The notes under the pieces are model-generated. The model made no database searches. It had not been told where the DNA came from and saw nothing but the letters and a program-made list of their open reading frames with translations. Positions 26,563-35,419 of a stretch of DNA of 64,000 bases are shown here, in pieces. Location of the stretch: positions 186,001 to 250,000 of the forward strand of contig NZ_KE150423.1 in the NCBI RefSeq assembly GCF_000411295.1. The letters run 5' to 3'. The position numbers and the translations under genes are program-made. The stretch comes from Paenisporosarcina sp. HGH0030 (GTDB taxonomy: Bacteria > Bacillota > Bacilli > Bacillales_A > Planococcaceae). Position 1 is the stretch's first letter. Each line of letters begins with the position of its first letter.

Positions 26563-27585
26563 ATGATTTGCTATCCAAATGCTCTTCAACCAAGACAGAC
26601 TATAGGATTCACTGCTCCTTCCTCCGGTGTAGAAGAAGAACTTCACCACTTGATTCATCAGAGCCAGAAACAGTTTGAAAATCGAGGATTTAACATAGAA
26701 ATTGGGGAAACGGTGTGGACACAGCATAAAGCCGCTTCAGCCACGAAAGAAAAGCGAGCAAAAGAACTGAATGCGATGCTTCAAAACAAAGATATCCACG
26801 CAATTATCCCTCCATGGGGAGGGGAAATCCTACAGGAGATTTTGCCGCTTATTGAGTGGGAGCAAGCACAATCAAAATGGATTCTTGGCTATTCGGATAC
26901 AAGTACTCTGTTGTTCGCATTGACATTGAAAACGGGTATTGCAACCGCACACGGAACGAACTTCGTAGACGTGAGAAGTGACGAATGGGATCCAACTACG
27001 AGTAGATTTTTGGATGTCCTGTCTGCTGAAGAAGGAGCAATCATCCATCAAGCTTCTTCTCTCAACTATCAATCTGAATGGTCTCATGATAGACAACCAA
27101 AACCGTACGTTTTTAATCTTGATACTGAGACGAAGTGGGAAACAGTTTACAATCGGCCGGTAGAAATGAAAGGCCGCCTTCTCGGTGGTTGCATGGATAC
27201 CATTCGCCATTTAATCGGTACACCTTACGGAGACGTGAAAACGTTCCAGCAAACATACTTGGCAAATGAACCAATCGTGTGGTTCCTTGAGAACTGTGAT
27301 ATGTCCGCAACAGATTTCCACCGTACGCTAGTGCAAATGCAGCAAACGGGTTGGTTTGATTATGCATCCGGAATCGTTTTTGGACGCACACCAGCAGGTC
27401 AAGAGGTTGGGGGATTCACCACGCTTGATGCAATGGAAAGGTTGGCAGAATCGACAAACTTACCTATTATCTATAATGCTGATATCGGTCATGTGCCGCC
27501 GCAGATGACTTTCGTCAATGGAGCGTATGCAGTGATTAAAGCTTCAGACGGTAAAGGTGAAGTGACCATGACATTGAAAAAATAA
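26563..27585 (+). CDS. S66 family LD-carboxypeptidase
   Basis: A 340-aa serine peptidase of the LdcA/MccF family. GYSDTSTLLFAL bears the nucleophile Ser, FLENCDM the Glu, and NADIGHVPPQMTFVNG the His. Members remove terminal D-Ala from muropeptides during wall recycling; the MccF branch cleaves microcin-like conjugates. ATG 26563 is about 8 nt from AAGAAGG; the GTG at 26554 overlaps that site. Confidence 0.88.
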   Translation: MICYPNALQPRQTIGFTAPSSGVEEELHHLIHQSQKQFENRGFNIEIGETVWTQHKAASATKEKRAKELNAMLQNKDIHAIIPPWGGEILQEILPLIEWEQAQSKWILGYSDTSTLLFALTLKTGIATAHGTNFVDVRSDEWDPTTSRFLDVLSAEEGAIIHQASSLNYQSEWSHDRQPKPYVFNLDTETKWETVYNRPVEMKGRLLGGCMDTIRHLIGTPYGDVKTFQQTYLANEPIVWFLENCDMSATDFHRTLVQMQQTGWFDYASGIVFGRTPAGQEVGGFTTLDAMERLAESTNLPIIYNADIGHVPPQMTFVNGAYAVIKASDGKGEVTMTLKK

Positions 27586-27586
27586 C

Positions 27587-27628
27587 AAAAAGCTGTTCTT
27601 CCCTGAAATAGAGAAGAACAGCTTTTCT
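27587..27628. terminator. Terminator after the LD-carboxypeptidase gene
   Basis: AAAAGCTGTTCTTC pairs with GAAGAACAGCTTTT and is followed by a short T-run. Confidence 0.85.
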
Positions 27629-27644
27629 TATGATAATCCTTGGC

Positions 27645-27890
27645 CTAGTATGAAACTCCACCGGCAATAGCTTGCAGAATAAAGACAACAAATAACAAGG
27701 TAATTAAACGCCAATCGAAAATAGCTGTAGTAAGAGAGTCGACTAAGTTTTTTGTAACTAAGGGAATGACTAATCCGGTTATCGTTTCAGCCAAGGCCAA
27801 AATAACCGCGAAAATAGTTATGCCTATAGGCCATTTGAGTGAACGAATCAATTGGAAAAATTGTGTGGATGATGAACTTTCAATCTTCAA
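27645..27890 (-). pseudogene. N-terminal remnant of a BmrA-like ABC exporter
   Basis: An 81-codon frame that encodes only the start of a type-I ABC exporter: a cytoplasmic lead-in (FFQLIRSLKWP), helix 1, the loop GLVIPLVTKNLVDSL and helix 2. This wording is typical of BmrA/MsbA-like half-transporters of about 580 aa. A TAG stop ends it 19 nt before the neighbouring terminator; the other helices and the ATPase domain are gone. A plausible ribosome site (AAGGGA) survives, so a short peptide might still be made. Confidence 0.7.
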
Positions 27891-28083
27891 AGTGTATGTC
27901 GTCCCTTCGTATCATTAAAATTAGTTAGTAATACCCAATTTTAATACTAATCTATCAGAGAAACATTGACTATCTTCCGACATTAATCGACAATAATATA
28001 GGAGATGAATATTGCATACATTTGGAATTTATATACAACATTTGGAAAACTAATGGATTGGGATAGATATGGGAGGTGACAAT

Positions 28084-30246
28084 GTGTCAAATAGACAAGT
28101 ACAAGCTTATTTTTTGTTGGTTATCATTTTATTGACAGTTGTTACCTTAACTATTTTTAATTATAAATCTTCAAAAGAATTTGTCCAAGAAACTGTAAAA
28201 AAAGAAAATCGTTTATTACTTGATAACTTTACAGATGAAACAAATAAGTTCTCAAATGAACGTGTAGCCGAGCTTGAGTTGATAGCTGATTACATAGCGT
28301 TACTTAAAACAGAAGAAGACATCGTTCAGTTTCTGAAGAATCAGCGTGAAAAAATGCCGTTTTTTTCTTCACTAGGTTTCATAACTCCTGAAGGGGAAGT
28401 GTTGGCGGGAGATGGTTCTCGTTTTAAAGTGAATCAACAAGAATCTTTTGATCGTGCTTTGCAGGGGGAGCTGGTCTTTAGTGAATTATTTCCTTACTAT
28501 CAAGATTCCACACAGTTGGTAAGTGCAGTCCGAATTCCTGTATTCCAAGACGGCAATATCATTGGCGTACTCTCTGGAGTATTCAATATGGGCAATCTAG
28601 TTGGTGCGATCGCATCAGATTCAAACTTACCGGGGACATTATATTTATTTAGAGAGAATCAAGTGATTTTCTCTAATTCCAATCATGATTTTGAAACAGC
28701 TGTACCTAATGGATCTCAAGTCCTGTCCCAAATCAACGCAATGGGTCAAGGGACCATCATAATAGACGAGAATAAAGCACATTATGTTATGTATCAGCAT
28801 ACTAGTGGCGGTTGGACATTTGTAGTTGACTCCTATAAAGAGAAGACTGTTCAGCAAATTTCCTCCATTTTTTGGCGTAATACGATGATTGTAGTATTAG
28901 CAATTATCTTTCTTTGTAGCATTCTCTATTATTTGAAACGTAATGAACAACGTGAAGAAAACATGTTGAAACGTGATTTATTAACGAATTTGCCAAATCG
29001 GGTAGTGTTAGAAGAACGTTTAAAAAAAGGATTGAACCCACAGAATTTTAAAAGGTTCACCTTGTACTTTATCAATTTAGATCGATTTAAAGATATAAAT
29101 GAACGAAATGGCTATCAGTTGGGTGATAGAGTGCTATTTGAGACAAGTCGAAAAATCCAGGCATTTGCCGGCAAGAATGAGTTGTACAGAGTTGGCGGAG
29201 ACGAATTTGTTCTGCTTGTACCCGCTCATTCGGAAGAAGAATTACGAACCAGGGGACTTGAACTAGTAAAATTAATGGAAGTGCCCATCGAATTATCTTC
29301 AACGGAAAGTATGTGGGTAACATTCAGTGTCGGGATTCGTAAGTCTCAATTAGGTGACTGGCCAGATCTAATGATGCAAGATGCAACATTTGCCGTACAA
29401 GAAGCAAAAAAACAAGGCGGAAACCGTTTTGTCTTCTTCTCTCAGGAACTTGCCAATCAAAATGAGCGTGTTCGTTTGATTGCTAACAATGTGGTTCATG
29501 CGTTAGCCAACAATGAATTTTTCATGGTCTATCAGCCGGTTTATGATTTATCTACGAAAAACATAACGAGCTATGAAGCTTTGTTGAGGTGGAAGTCTCC
29601 AACTATTGGACAAGTGTCCCCTGTGGAATTCATTCCTTTATTGGAAGAAAGCGATTTGATTATTCCTGTTGGAAAATGGATTTTGCGCCAAGTGACGGCA
29701 CAACTGAATCGTTGGGAAGCGGAAGGACACGAAGATTTTCAAGTGGCTGTCAATATCTCCGTCAGGCAAATGATGCATCCCGATTTTTTACATGATGTAA
29801 AATCCATTATTCACGAAGCTAACATATCTGCACAGCGATTAATTTTTGAAATTACGGAAACCGTGGCAGTACAAAATAGTGAACTAGCCAATCAAATTTT
29901 GACCGAGTTAAACAATTTAGGTGTCAAAACAGCACTGGATGATTTTGGAACCGGCTATTCTTCTTTATCAATATTAAAAATCTTACCTATCCAACAACTA
30001 AAAGTAGACCGATCCTTTATCGTGAAAATGGAACTAGAAGAAGACAAATCACTGGTGATTTTACAAGGGATTTTGGACATCGCTCGAAATCTTGGGATGA
30101 CTACCGTTATGGAGGGTGTAGAAACACTCGAACAGCTCGATTTATTGAAAAATATGGGTGCTCAAAAAATCCAAGGTTTTCTAATCAGCCAAGCCGTAGT
30201 GGCGGAGCTTGCAATTGAACTGCGAAAACAAACATGGCTGCATTAA
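28084..30246 (+). CDS. Membrane GGDEF-EAL protein with extracytoplasmic sensor (c-di-GMP)
   Basis: A 720-aa protein: membrane helix 1 (about residues 5-24), a periplasmic-side Cache-like sensor, helix 2 (about 263-285), GGDEF domain (DLLTNLPNR; intact GGDEF at about 371) and EAL domain (YEALLRW at about 497, DDFGTGYSSL, KVDRSFI, EGVET). Both active sites look complete, so synthesis or breakdown of cyclic di-GMP are both possible. The RxxD product-inhibition site ahead of GGDEF is missing. GTG 28084 is 7 nt from GGAGG; ATG 28069 precedes that site. Confidence 0.87.
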   Translation: MSNRQVQAYFLLVIILLTVVTLTIFNYKSSKEFVQETVKKENRLLLDNFTDETNKFSNERVAELELIADYIALLKTEEDIVQFLKNQREKMPFFSSLGFITPEGEVLAGDGSRFKVNQQESFDRALQGELVFSELFPYYQDSTQLVSAVRIPVFQDGNIIGVLSGVFNMGNLVGAIASDSNLPGTLYLFRENQVIFSNSNHDFETAVPNGSQVLSQINAMGQGTIIIDENKAHYVMYQHTSGGWTFVVDSYKEKTVQQISSIFWRNTMIVVLAIIFLCSILYYLKRNEQREENMLKRDLLTNLPNRVVLEERLKKGLNPQNFKRFTLYFINLDRFKDINERNGYQLGDRVLFETSRKIQAFAGKNELYRVGGDEFVLLVPAHSEEELRTRGLELVKLMEVPIELSSTESMWVTFSVGIRKSQLGDWPDLMMQDATFAVQEAKKQGGNRFVFFSQELANQNERVRLIANNVVHALANNEFFMVYQPVYDLSTKNITSYEALLRWKSPTIGQVSPVEFIPLLEESDLIIPVGKWILRQVTAQLNRWEAEGHEDFQVAVNISVRQMMHPDFLHDVKSIIHEANISAQRLIFEITETVAVQNSELANQILTELNNLGVKTALDDFGTGYSSLSILKILPIQQLKVDRSFIVKMELEEDKSLVILQGILDIARNLGMTTVMEGVETLEQLDLLKNMGAQKIQGFLISQAVVAELAIELRKQTWLH

Positions 30247-30284
30247 AAAAGGAACTTCTCTCGAATGAAGAGAAGTTCCTTTTG
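30246..30284 (+). terminator. Terminator after the GGDEF-EAL gene
   Basis: AAAAGGAACTTCTCT pairs with AGAGAAGTTCCTTTT. Confidence 0.88.
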
Positions 30285-30317
30285 CATTCTTTTGAATTAG
30301 AATTTTTCTACGTTATC

Positions 30318-30412
30318 TCATGTCTAGTTCCAAGCGCAAACTCGCACAAAGAAGGCTTTCAAATCAACCTTCCAGAGCCGGCGTCGAGTTAGAGTGGCGC
30401 TTTTCATCTTCA
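30318..30412. repeat. Second-family dispersed repeat, copy E
   Basis: GTCTAGTTCCAAGCGC at the left and TTAGAGTGGCGCTTTTC at the right frame an 85-90 bp element. The copy at 41968-42054 has the same frame (GTCTAGCTCCAGTGC ... CTAGAGCGGAACTTTTC) with CTTCCA and GCCGGYGTC inside. The ends form an imperfect inverted repeat (CTAG-TCC / GG-CTAG type). Confidence 0.55.
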
Positions 30413-30413
30413 A

Positions 30414-30935
30414 TTAAGCAGGATTTGCTTCAAGTTCTACAGTGATTTTAATGTCTTTTCCTACTAATACACCGCCAGTTTCAAGCGCTTGGTTCCATGT
30501 CAAACCAAAATCTTCACGGTTGATTTTCGTTTCAGCTGTGAATCCAACTACTTCTTGGCCCCATGGGTTTGTGCCTTTACCCTCGTATTCAGCTTCAAAG
30601 ACAACCGGTTTCGTGATGTCTTTAATCGTTAAATCTCCAGCAATTTCATATTCGTCGCCATTTTTCGAGATGTTGTTAGCCACAAATTTGATTTCCGGAA
30701 ACTCTTCAGCATTGAAAAAATCACCTGAACGAAGGTGATTGTCACGATCTTCGTTACCTGTATTAATACTTGCCACATTGATATTGAAGGCAATATTTGC
30801 ATTAGTTAAATCTGCTTCATTCGCTACTACAGTTGCACCGAAATCACCGAAATTTCCACGTACTTTTGATACCATCATATGTTTTACAGAAAATCCAATA
30901 CTTGAGTGAGTTGCGTCGACATTCCAATTTTTCAT
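30414..30935 (-). CDS. YceI family lipocalin-like protein
   Basis: A 173-aa cytoplasmic YceI protein: WNVDATHSSIGFSVKHMMVSKVRGNF opening, INTGNEDRDNHLRSGDFF in the middle, and NREDFGLTWNQALETGGVLVGKDI at the end. The fold binds polyisoprenoids or amphiphilic molecules; cytoplasmic Gram-positive members are stress-associated. It is preceded by a strong promoter with MhqR-type sites, implying induction by quinone-like electrophiles. GGAGG precedes the ATG. Confidence 0.9.
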   Translation of the reverse strand: MKNWNVDATHSSIGFSVKHMMVSKVRGNFGDFGATVVANEADLTNANIAFNINVASINTGNEDRDNHLRSGDFFNAEEFPEIKFVANNISKNGDEYEIAGDLTIKDITKPVVFEAEYEGKGTNPWGQEVVGFTAETKINREDFGLTWNQALETGGVLVGKDIKITVELEANPA

Positions 30936-30973
30936 TTTTATTCCTCCATGTTGTTTTTTATTTTCTATAAACT

Positions 30974-31036
30974 ACTATATGCAGGTGATATCTCGATGTC
31001 AATAGTTCTTAATTAAAATATCTCGAATTAAAGATA
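30974..31036 (-). promoter_or_regulatory. yceI promoter with MhqR-type operator and extra half-site
   Basis: On the minus strand TTGACA (30997-31002) and TATAGT (30974-30979) are 17 nt apart. The spacer begins TCGAGATA, an operator half-site, and the full 18-mer TATCTTTAATTCGAGATA lies upstream of -35 (31019-31036). The plus-strand form is identical to the site before azoR. Confidence 0.78.
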
Positions 31037-31110
31037 ATTATTTTTTATTAATAAACAACAATATATATATATCTAAAAGTAAGTTGTTAAAAGTAACCTG
31101 CTATTAAAAG

Positions 31111-31159
31111 GTAATTAAATTACTGAATGGTTTACGTGGGTTTTTATTTACGTTATAAT
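31111..31159 (+). promoter_or_regulatory. hxlR-type gene promoter and candidate operator
   Basis: TTTACG (31131-31136) and TATAAT (31154-31159) are 17 nt apart. The perfect palindrome GTAATTAAATTAC (31111-31123) lies just upstream and is a candidate autoregulatory site. Confidence 0.45.
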
Positions 31160-31182
31160 GACTAACTATAGAGGTGATTTCA

Positions 31183-31491
31183 ATGAAAGAAACTACATTA
31201 TGCCCACGTTTATCAAAAGCGATGGAACTTATCGGGAAAAGATGGACTGGCTTGATTTTATATCAATTATTAGAAGGTCCTCAGCGATTCAACGAAATTG
31301 AATCAGCTTTGCCGGTTAGCGGACGTCTTCTTTCCGAACGCTTGAAAGAACTTGAAAAAGAAGGATTAGTTAAAAGACATGTTTTTGCCGAAGTACCTGT
31401 GAAAGTTGAATATTCTTTGACAGATAAAGGAAAAGGGCTGAAAGATGCAATTGCCAACATCGAACAGTGGTCAAAAGTATGGTTATCTTAA
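31183..31491 (+). CDS. HxlR-family redox-sensing regulator, YodB/HypR-like
   Basis: A 102-aa winged-helix regulator. TTLCPRLSKAMELIGKRW places a conserved Cys at position 7, the redox/electrophile-sensing residue of YodB, CatR and HypR. PQRFNEIESALP and LLSERLKELEKEGLVKR are the DNA-reading and wing regions. It is divergent from yceI across the MhqR-type operator, so it may control quinone or disulfide stress genes. GAGGTG precedes ATG 31183. Confidence 0.85.
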   Translation: MKETTLCPRLSKAMELIGKRWTGLILYQLLEGPQRFNEIESALPVSGRLLSERLKELEKEGLVKRHVFAEVPVKVEYSLTDKGKGLKDAIANIEQWSKVWLS

Positions 31492-31565
31492 AATTACTTG
31501 TCAAATAGATCGCCAATACGCATACTATGTAATGGAAAGAGTTAAGGGAAAGGATTTGGCTTTTC

Positions 31566-32480
31566 ATGACTAAACAGCGTTGGTTTGACGATTTAACAGA
31601 AAAAATTTCACACGAATGTGTAAAAATAGATGAACCACTTTACTTGCACACGATGACAAAAATGGGTGGCCGGGCCGATTTATTTGTATCTCCGACTACC
31701 GAAGAAGAAGCAATTTTTGTTGTGTCATATTCCCATCAACAACAGATACCCATGCTTTTGCTAGGGAATGGATCCAATATGGTGGTCCGAGATGGTGGAG
31801 TACGTGGAATTGTCTTGAATTTGTCTAAGTTAAATGAAATAAAAATTGATGGTACGCGTGTATATGCTCAAAGCGGTGCTGATATCATTGATGTATCTAA
31901 AGCTGCAGCAAAAGAAACCTTATCAGGTCTCGAATTTGCGTGTGGTATCCCAGGTTCAGTCGGTGGTGCAATGGCCATGAATGCGGGCGCATACGGTGGA
32001 GAGATAAAAGATGTTATTTTCCAGTGTACTGTATTGACTCATGAAGGGGAAAAGCTGGTCTTATCGAAAGATGAGCTTGAGTTGGATTATCGCATGAGTG
32101 TGATTACGAAAAAAGGCTATTATGTATTATCTGCAGAATTTGACTTAGTTAGTGGAGATCAACTGACCATTGATGCGAAAATAGCGGATTTGACACATTT
32201 ACGTGAATCTAAACAACCTTTGGAATATCCTTCAGCAGGAAGTGTGTTTAAACGTCCTCCAGGTTATTTCGCTGGGAAACTTATTCAGGATTGCGAGTTG
32301 CAAGGCAAAGGATTTGGTGGAGCTGAAGTGTCGACGAAACATGCAGGCTTTATTGTAAATAAAAACAATGCCACTGCTACTGACTATATCCAAACAATTG
32401 AAATGGTCAAAGAGAAAGTAAAAGAACAATTCGGTATTGAATTAGATCTTGAAGTGAAAATTGTAGGCGAAAATGAATAA
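31566..32480 (+). CDS. murB: UDP-N-acetylenolpyruvoylglucosamine reductase
   Basis: A 304-aa FAD enzyme of the short (type II) MurB class that reduces UDP-GlcNAc-enolpyruvate to UDP-MurNAc. LLGNGSNMVVRDGGVRG and GLEFACGIPGSVGGAMAMNAGAYGGE are FAD-binding blocks, and YPSAGSVFKRP holds the catalytic Ser. The gene stands alone rather than in a mur cluster, between a redox regulator and a terminator. Confidence 0.94.
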   Translation: MTKQRWFDDLTEKISHECVKIDEPLYLHTMTKMGGRADLFVSPTTEEEAIFVVSYSHQQQIPMLLLGNGSNMVVRDGGVRGIVLNLSKLNEIKIDGTRVYAQSGADIIDVSKAAAKETLSGLEFACGIPGSVGGAMAMNAGAYGGEIKDVIFQCTVLTHEGEKLVLSKDELELDYRMSVITKKGYYVLSAEFDLVSGDQLTIDAKIADLTHLRESKQPLEYPSAGSVFKRPPGYFAGKLIQDCELQGKGFGGAEVSTKHAGFIVNKNNATATDYIQTIEMVKEKVKEQFGIELDLEVKIVGENE

Positions 32481-32482
32481 AT

Positions 32483-32523
32483 GAAGAAGCCTCTAATTCC
32501 ATTGGGATTAGAGGCTTCTTTCA
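32483..32523 (+). terminator. murB terminator
   Basis: AAGAAGCCTCTAATTCC pairs with GGGATTAGAGGCTTCTT, followed by a short T-run. Confidence 0.88.
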
Positions 32524-32572
32524 TTCCGTTAAACTAAAGAGACAACCTGTGCGAAGAATTATTGAAATAATA

Positions 32573-32616
32573 CAAGTGGAATGGACTGTGACAGGTCATG
32601 TCCACTTGTTTTTTAT
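32573..32616 (+). terminator. Second hairpin with T-run before the acylase gene
   Basis: CAAGTGGA pairs with TCCACTTG around a 20-nt partly paired loop, followed by TTTTTTATTT. It sits 65 nt ahead of the penicillin acylase start, so it may be a backup terminator or an attenuator. Confidence 0.6.
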
Positions 32617-32680
32617 TTGGAAGGACTTTTTTGGTATTAATCTAAATAATATAGTAAGAAAGTATCAGGGGGAGAAAGAA

Positions 32681-35044
32681 GTGAAGAGGAAGAGAAAAAT
32701 AGGAAAATGGATTGCTTGGATTGTCGGCAGCATAGCACTGATTCTTTTAGCCGTAGTCATTTTTTTGAATGCCTACATCAGTAAATCCAAACCGCAAATT
32801 GAAGGGAACATGGCAGTGGATGTACTGGACGAGGAAGTAACGGTTACCCGTGATGAACAAGGGGTACCTCATATCAGCGCGAAAAGTGATGCGGATTTAT
32901 ATCGGGCTCAAGGATTCGTGCAAGCACAGGATCGCATGTTTCAAATGGATTTAGCGCGACGGCAAGCTAGCGGTCGTTTATCCGAAGTGGTGGGTGCAAC
33001 AGCGGTAACAACAGACCAGTTCTTCCGTACGTTCAGTTTGAGAGAAGCTGCAAAAGATTCTTGGGCTGGATATGACGAAGACGCAAAGCAAGTGCTCTCT
33101 TGGTATGCAGAGGGCGTGAATGCGTACATGGAACAGGCGAGCGAGCAAGGCAAACTGTCATTTGAGTTTAAATTACTGGGATATGAGCCTGAGCCTTGGA
33201 CAGAAGTAGATTCTTTAACAATCGGAAAATTCATGGCGTATGATCTTGGCGGGAATTGGTCGAGTTTAGCTGTTCGCCATTGGGCACTGGGGAACTATCC
33301 TGAAGATAAAGCTCGTGAGTTATTCATTACATATCCAGAAGATAAACCAGCGATTATTGCAGCAAATTTAGAGAACCAAGTAACAGTTGCAGGTCAATTT
33401 GACCCTACTGTTATTCCTAACGAATTCAATGGTAGCAATAACTGGGTGGTTTCCGGAGATAAAACAAAGTCGGGCTTTCCATTGCTTGCGGACGATCCGC
33501 ATTTAGGATTAAGCACGCCGTCCATTTGGTATCAAATGCATCTACAGTCACCAGAGCAAAATGTAAGCGGTGTCATCTTTGCAGGAATACCAGGTATTAT
33601 TTTGGGTCATAACGACGAAATCGCTTGGGGTGTAACGAACGTTGGCCCTGACGTTCAAGATCTTTATATCGAAACACCAAATCCTGAGAACCCAACACAA
33701 TTCAAATATGAAGGAAAATGGGAACAGGCTGAAGTTCGTAACGAACCGATTAAAGTGAAAGATGGTGAAACGGTTGACTTCGAAGTTGTCGTTACCCGCC
33801 ATGGCCCAATTGTTTCAAATGTCATGTTTGATGTAGAAGAACCAACGGCGCAGTTCTCCATGCAATGGACAGCACTGGAGCCCACGCGGGAACTACAAGC
33901 CGTGCTGAATATGAACAAGGCTTCTAATTGGGATGAGTTCGAAACGGCATTGGAGGATTTTCATGCTCCCGCACAAAACTTTGTTTTTGCAGGAAAAGAT
34001 GGAACCATTGCGTACAAAGCGAATGGTCGTATTCCGATTAGAAAATCGGGGGATGCCCAGTTGCCAGTACCAGGTGATTCCGAGGAATACGGCTGGCAAG
34101 GGTACGTTCCGTATGATGAACTACCGACTGTTGTGAATCCTGATGAAGGGTATATCGCAACTGCAAATAATCAAGTGGTAGACAATTCCTATCCTTATCA
34201 CATTACCGACTTTTGGGCTCAATCCTACCGCTATGAACGGATTGCGGAAGTATTGGAAGAAGGCGATGATTTCACGAAGGAAGATATGATGGCTCTTCAA
34301 ATGGATCAACATAATCTACAGGCACGAGAGTTCTTAAAAGAGATGGTTACATCCGTTGAAAAAATGGATAAAGAAAATAAATATGATGATATAACGGATA
34401 TGTTAAAAAAATGGGATCAAGTGGACTCAGTTGATGCTGCTGCACCTCTCGTTTTCCATAAATGGATCAAACAGTTGCCTGCCACTCTATTCAAGGATCA
34501 AATGCCAAAAGATATTTACGATTTATTGGCAGGGAAAGGCAATATTACGGATGCCATGATGCGTGAAAGTTTCCAAAATCAAGAAGGGGCATGGGTGAAG
34601 GAGCATGGAGGGGTGGATAAGTGGATGATGGATTCATTTGAAACTGCCGTCACTTCTATTACGGAGGAGTTTGGCAAAAACTCGGATGACTGGAAGTGGG
34701 GAGATTACCACCAACTCACATTTGACCATCCATTAGCAGGTGCGTCACCAATTTTTGCTTATTTCTTAAATCCATCACATGTGCCGATTGGTGGTTCCAA
34801 TATTACGGTTCAAGCTGCAGGGTTTGCTGCAGATGGCTCGGTTGATCACGGGGCTTCTTGGCGTTTTGTAGCAGATATGAAGGACCTATCAAGTGCCCAT
34901 CACATCGTAGGGCCTGGTCAAAGCGGTCATATGAAATCAAAATGGTTCCATAATCAAGTGAATGACTGGGCTGAAGGAGACTATCATGAAACGATGGTAA
35001 ATGGTGACATACAAGATTCCCATACGTTAACATTAAAACCATAA
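32681..35044 (+). CDS. Penicillin acylase family (Ntn hydrolase) precursor
   Basis: A 787-aa precursor. Residues 10-32 are a membrane anchor/signal, then the alpha chain with QAQDRMFQMDLARRQASGRLSE. The autoprocessing junction and N-terminal nucleophile is Ser252 in NGSNNWVVSGD; GHNDEIAWGVTNVGPDVQDLY and NQVVD belong to the beta chain. The family includes penicillin G acylases, cephalosporin acylases and acyl-homoserine-lactone acylases; natural substrate unknown. GTG 32681 follows GGGGGAGAAAG. Two fluoride-channel genes follow in the same direction. Confidence 0.87.
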   Translation: MKRKRKIGKWIAWIVGSIALILLAVVIFLNAYISKSKPQIEGNMAVDVLDEEVTVTRDEQGVPHISAKSDADLYRAQGFVQAQDRMFQMDLARRQASGRLSEVVGATAVTTDQFFRTFSLREAAKDSWAGYDEDAKQVLSWYAEGVNAYMEQASEQGKLSFEFKLLGYEPEPWTEVDSLTIGKFMAYDLGGNWSSLAVRHWALGNYPEDKARELFITYPEDKPAIIAANLENQVTVAGQFDPTVIPNEFNGSNNWVVSGDKTKSGFPLLADDPHLGLSTPSIWYQMHLQSPEQNVSGVIFAGIPGIILGHNDEIAWGVTNVGPDVQDLYIETPNPENPTQFKYEGKWEQAEVRNEPIKVKDGETVDFEVVVTRHGPIVSNVMFDVEEPTAQFSMQWTALEPTRELQAVLNMNKASNWDEFETALEDFHAPAQNFVFAGKDGTIAYKANGRIPIRKSGDAQLPVPGDSEEYGWQGYVPYDELPTVVNPDEGYIATANNQVVDNSYPYHITDFWAQSYRYERIAEVLEEGDDFTKEDMMALQMDQHNLQAREFLKEMVTSVEKMDKENKYDDITDMLKKWDQVDSVDAAAPLVFHKWIKQLPATLFKDQMPKDIYDLLAGKGNITDAMMRESFQNQEGAWVKEHGGVDKWMMDSFETAVTSITEEFGKNSDDWKWGDYHQLTFDHPLAGASPIFAYFLNPSHVPIGGSNITVQAAGFAADGSVDHGASWRFVADMKDLSSAHHIVGPGQSGHMKSKWFHNQVNDWAEGDYHETMVNGDIQDSHTLTLKP

Positions 35045-35071
35045 GAGGGTATGTTAGGGCGTGTTAATCGT

Positions 35072-35419
35072 ATGAAGGAATTTTTATTAGTGGGCATCGG
35101 TGGAATGATTGGTGCATTATTGCGCTATAGCGTGATGTTGACTACGCCAGATACGCTTGTTTTATGGATAGTAAATCCAATCGGTAGTTTCGTTTTGGGA
35201 TGGTTGGCAGGACGTGCTGCCATTACCGGAAAACCCGCTTCCGTTTTATGGACAACGGGAGTTCTCGGTTCATTTACTACCTTTTCAACTTTTTCTGCGG
35301 AATGGCTAGATCTAATGCAAAATCATTTTGTGTTGGCAATGGCTTATGGTCTTGGCATGACATTGACTTGTTTTGTTACAGCCGCGTTAGGCTATAAGTT
35401 TGGAGGTGCACGTAAATGA
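35072..35419 (+). CDS. crcB: Fluoride channel subunit FluC/CrcB (first of pair)
   Basis: A 115-aa four-helix protein. GGMIGALLRYSVM, NPIGSFVLGWLAG and GVLGSFTTFSTFSAEWLDL are the Fluc signatures (pore Asn and Phe-box). It overlaps the second copy by 4 nt (ATGA), so the two probably form a heterodimeric channel. ATG 35072 is preferred by homology; the ATG at 35051 would add seven residues. No fluoride riboswitch is visible upstream. Confidence 0.9.
   Translation: MKEFLLVGIGGMIGALLRYSVMLTTPDTLVLWIVNPIGSFVLGWLAGRAAITGKPASVLWTTGVLGSFTTFSTFSAEWLDLMQNHFVLAMAYGLGMTLTCFVTAALGYKFGGARK

Noticed and set aside
32523-35071. Possible fluoride riboswitch upstream of the crcB pair
   Set aside because: The crcB genes follow the acylase gene almost directly, and no fluoride aptamer sequence is present before either.
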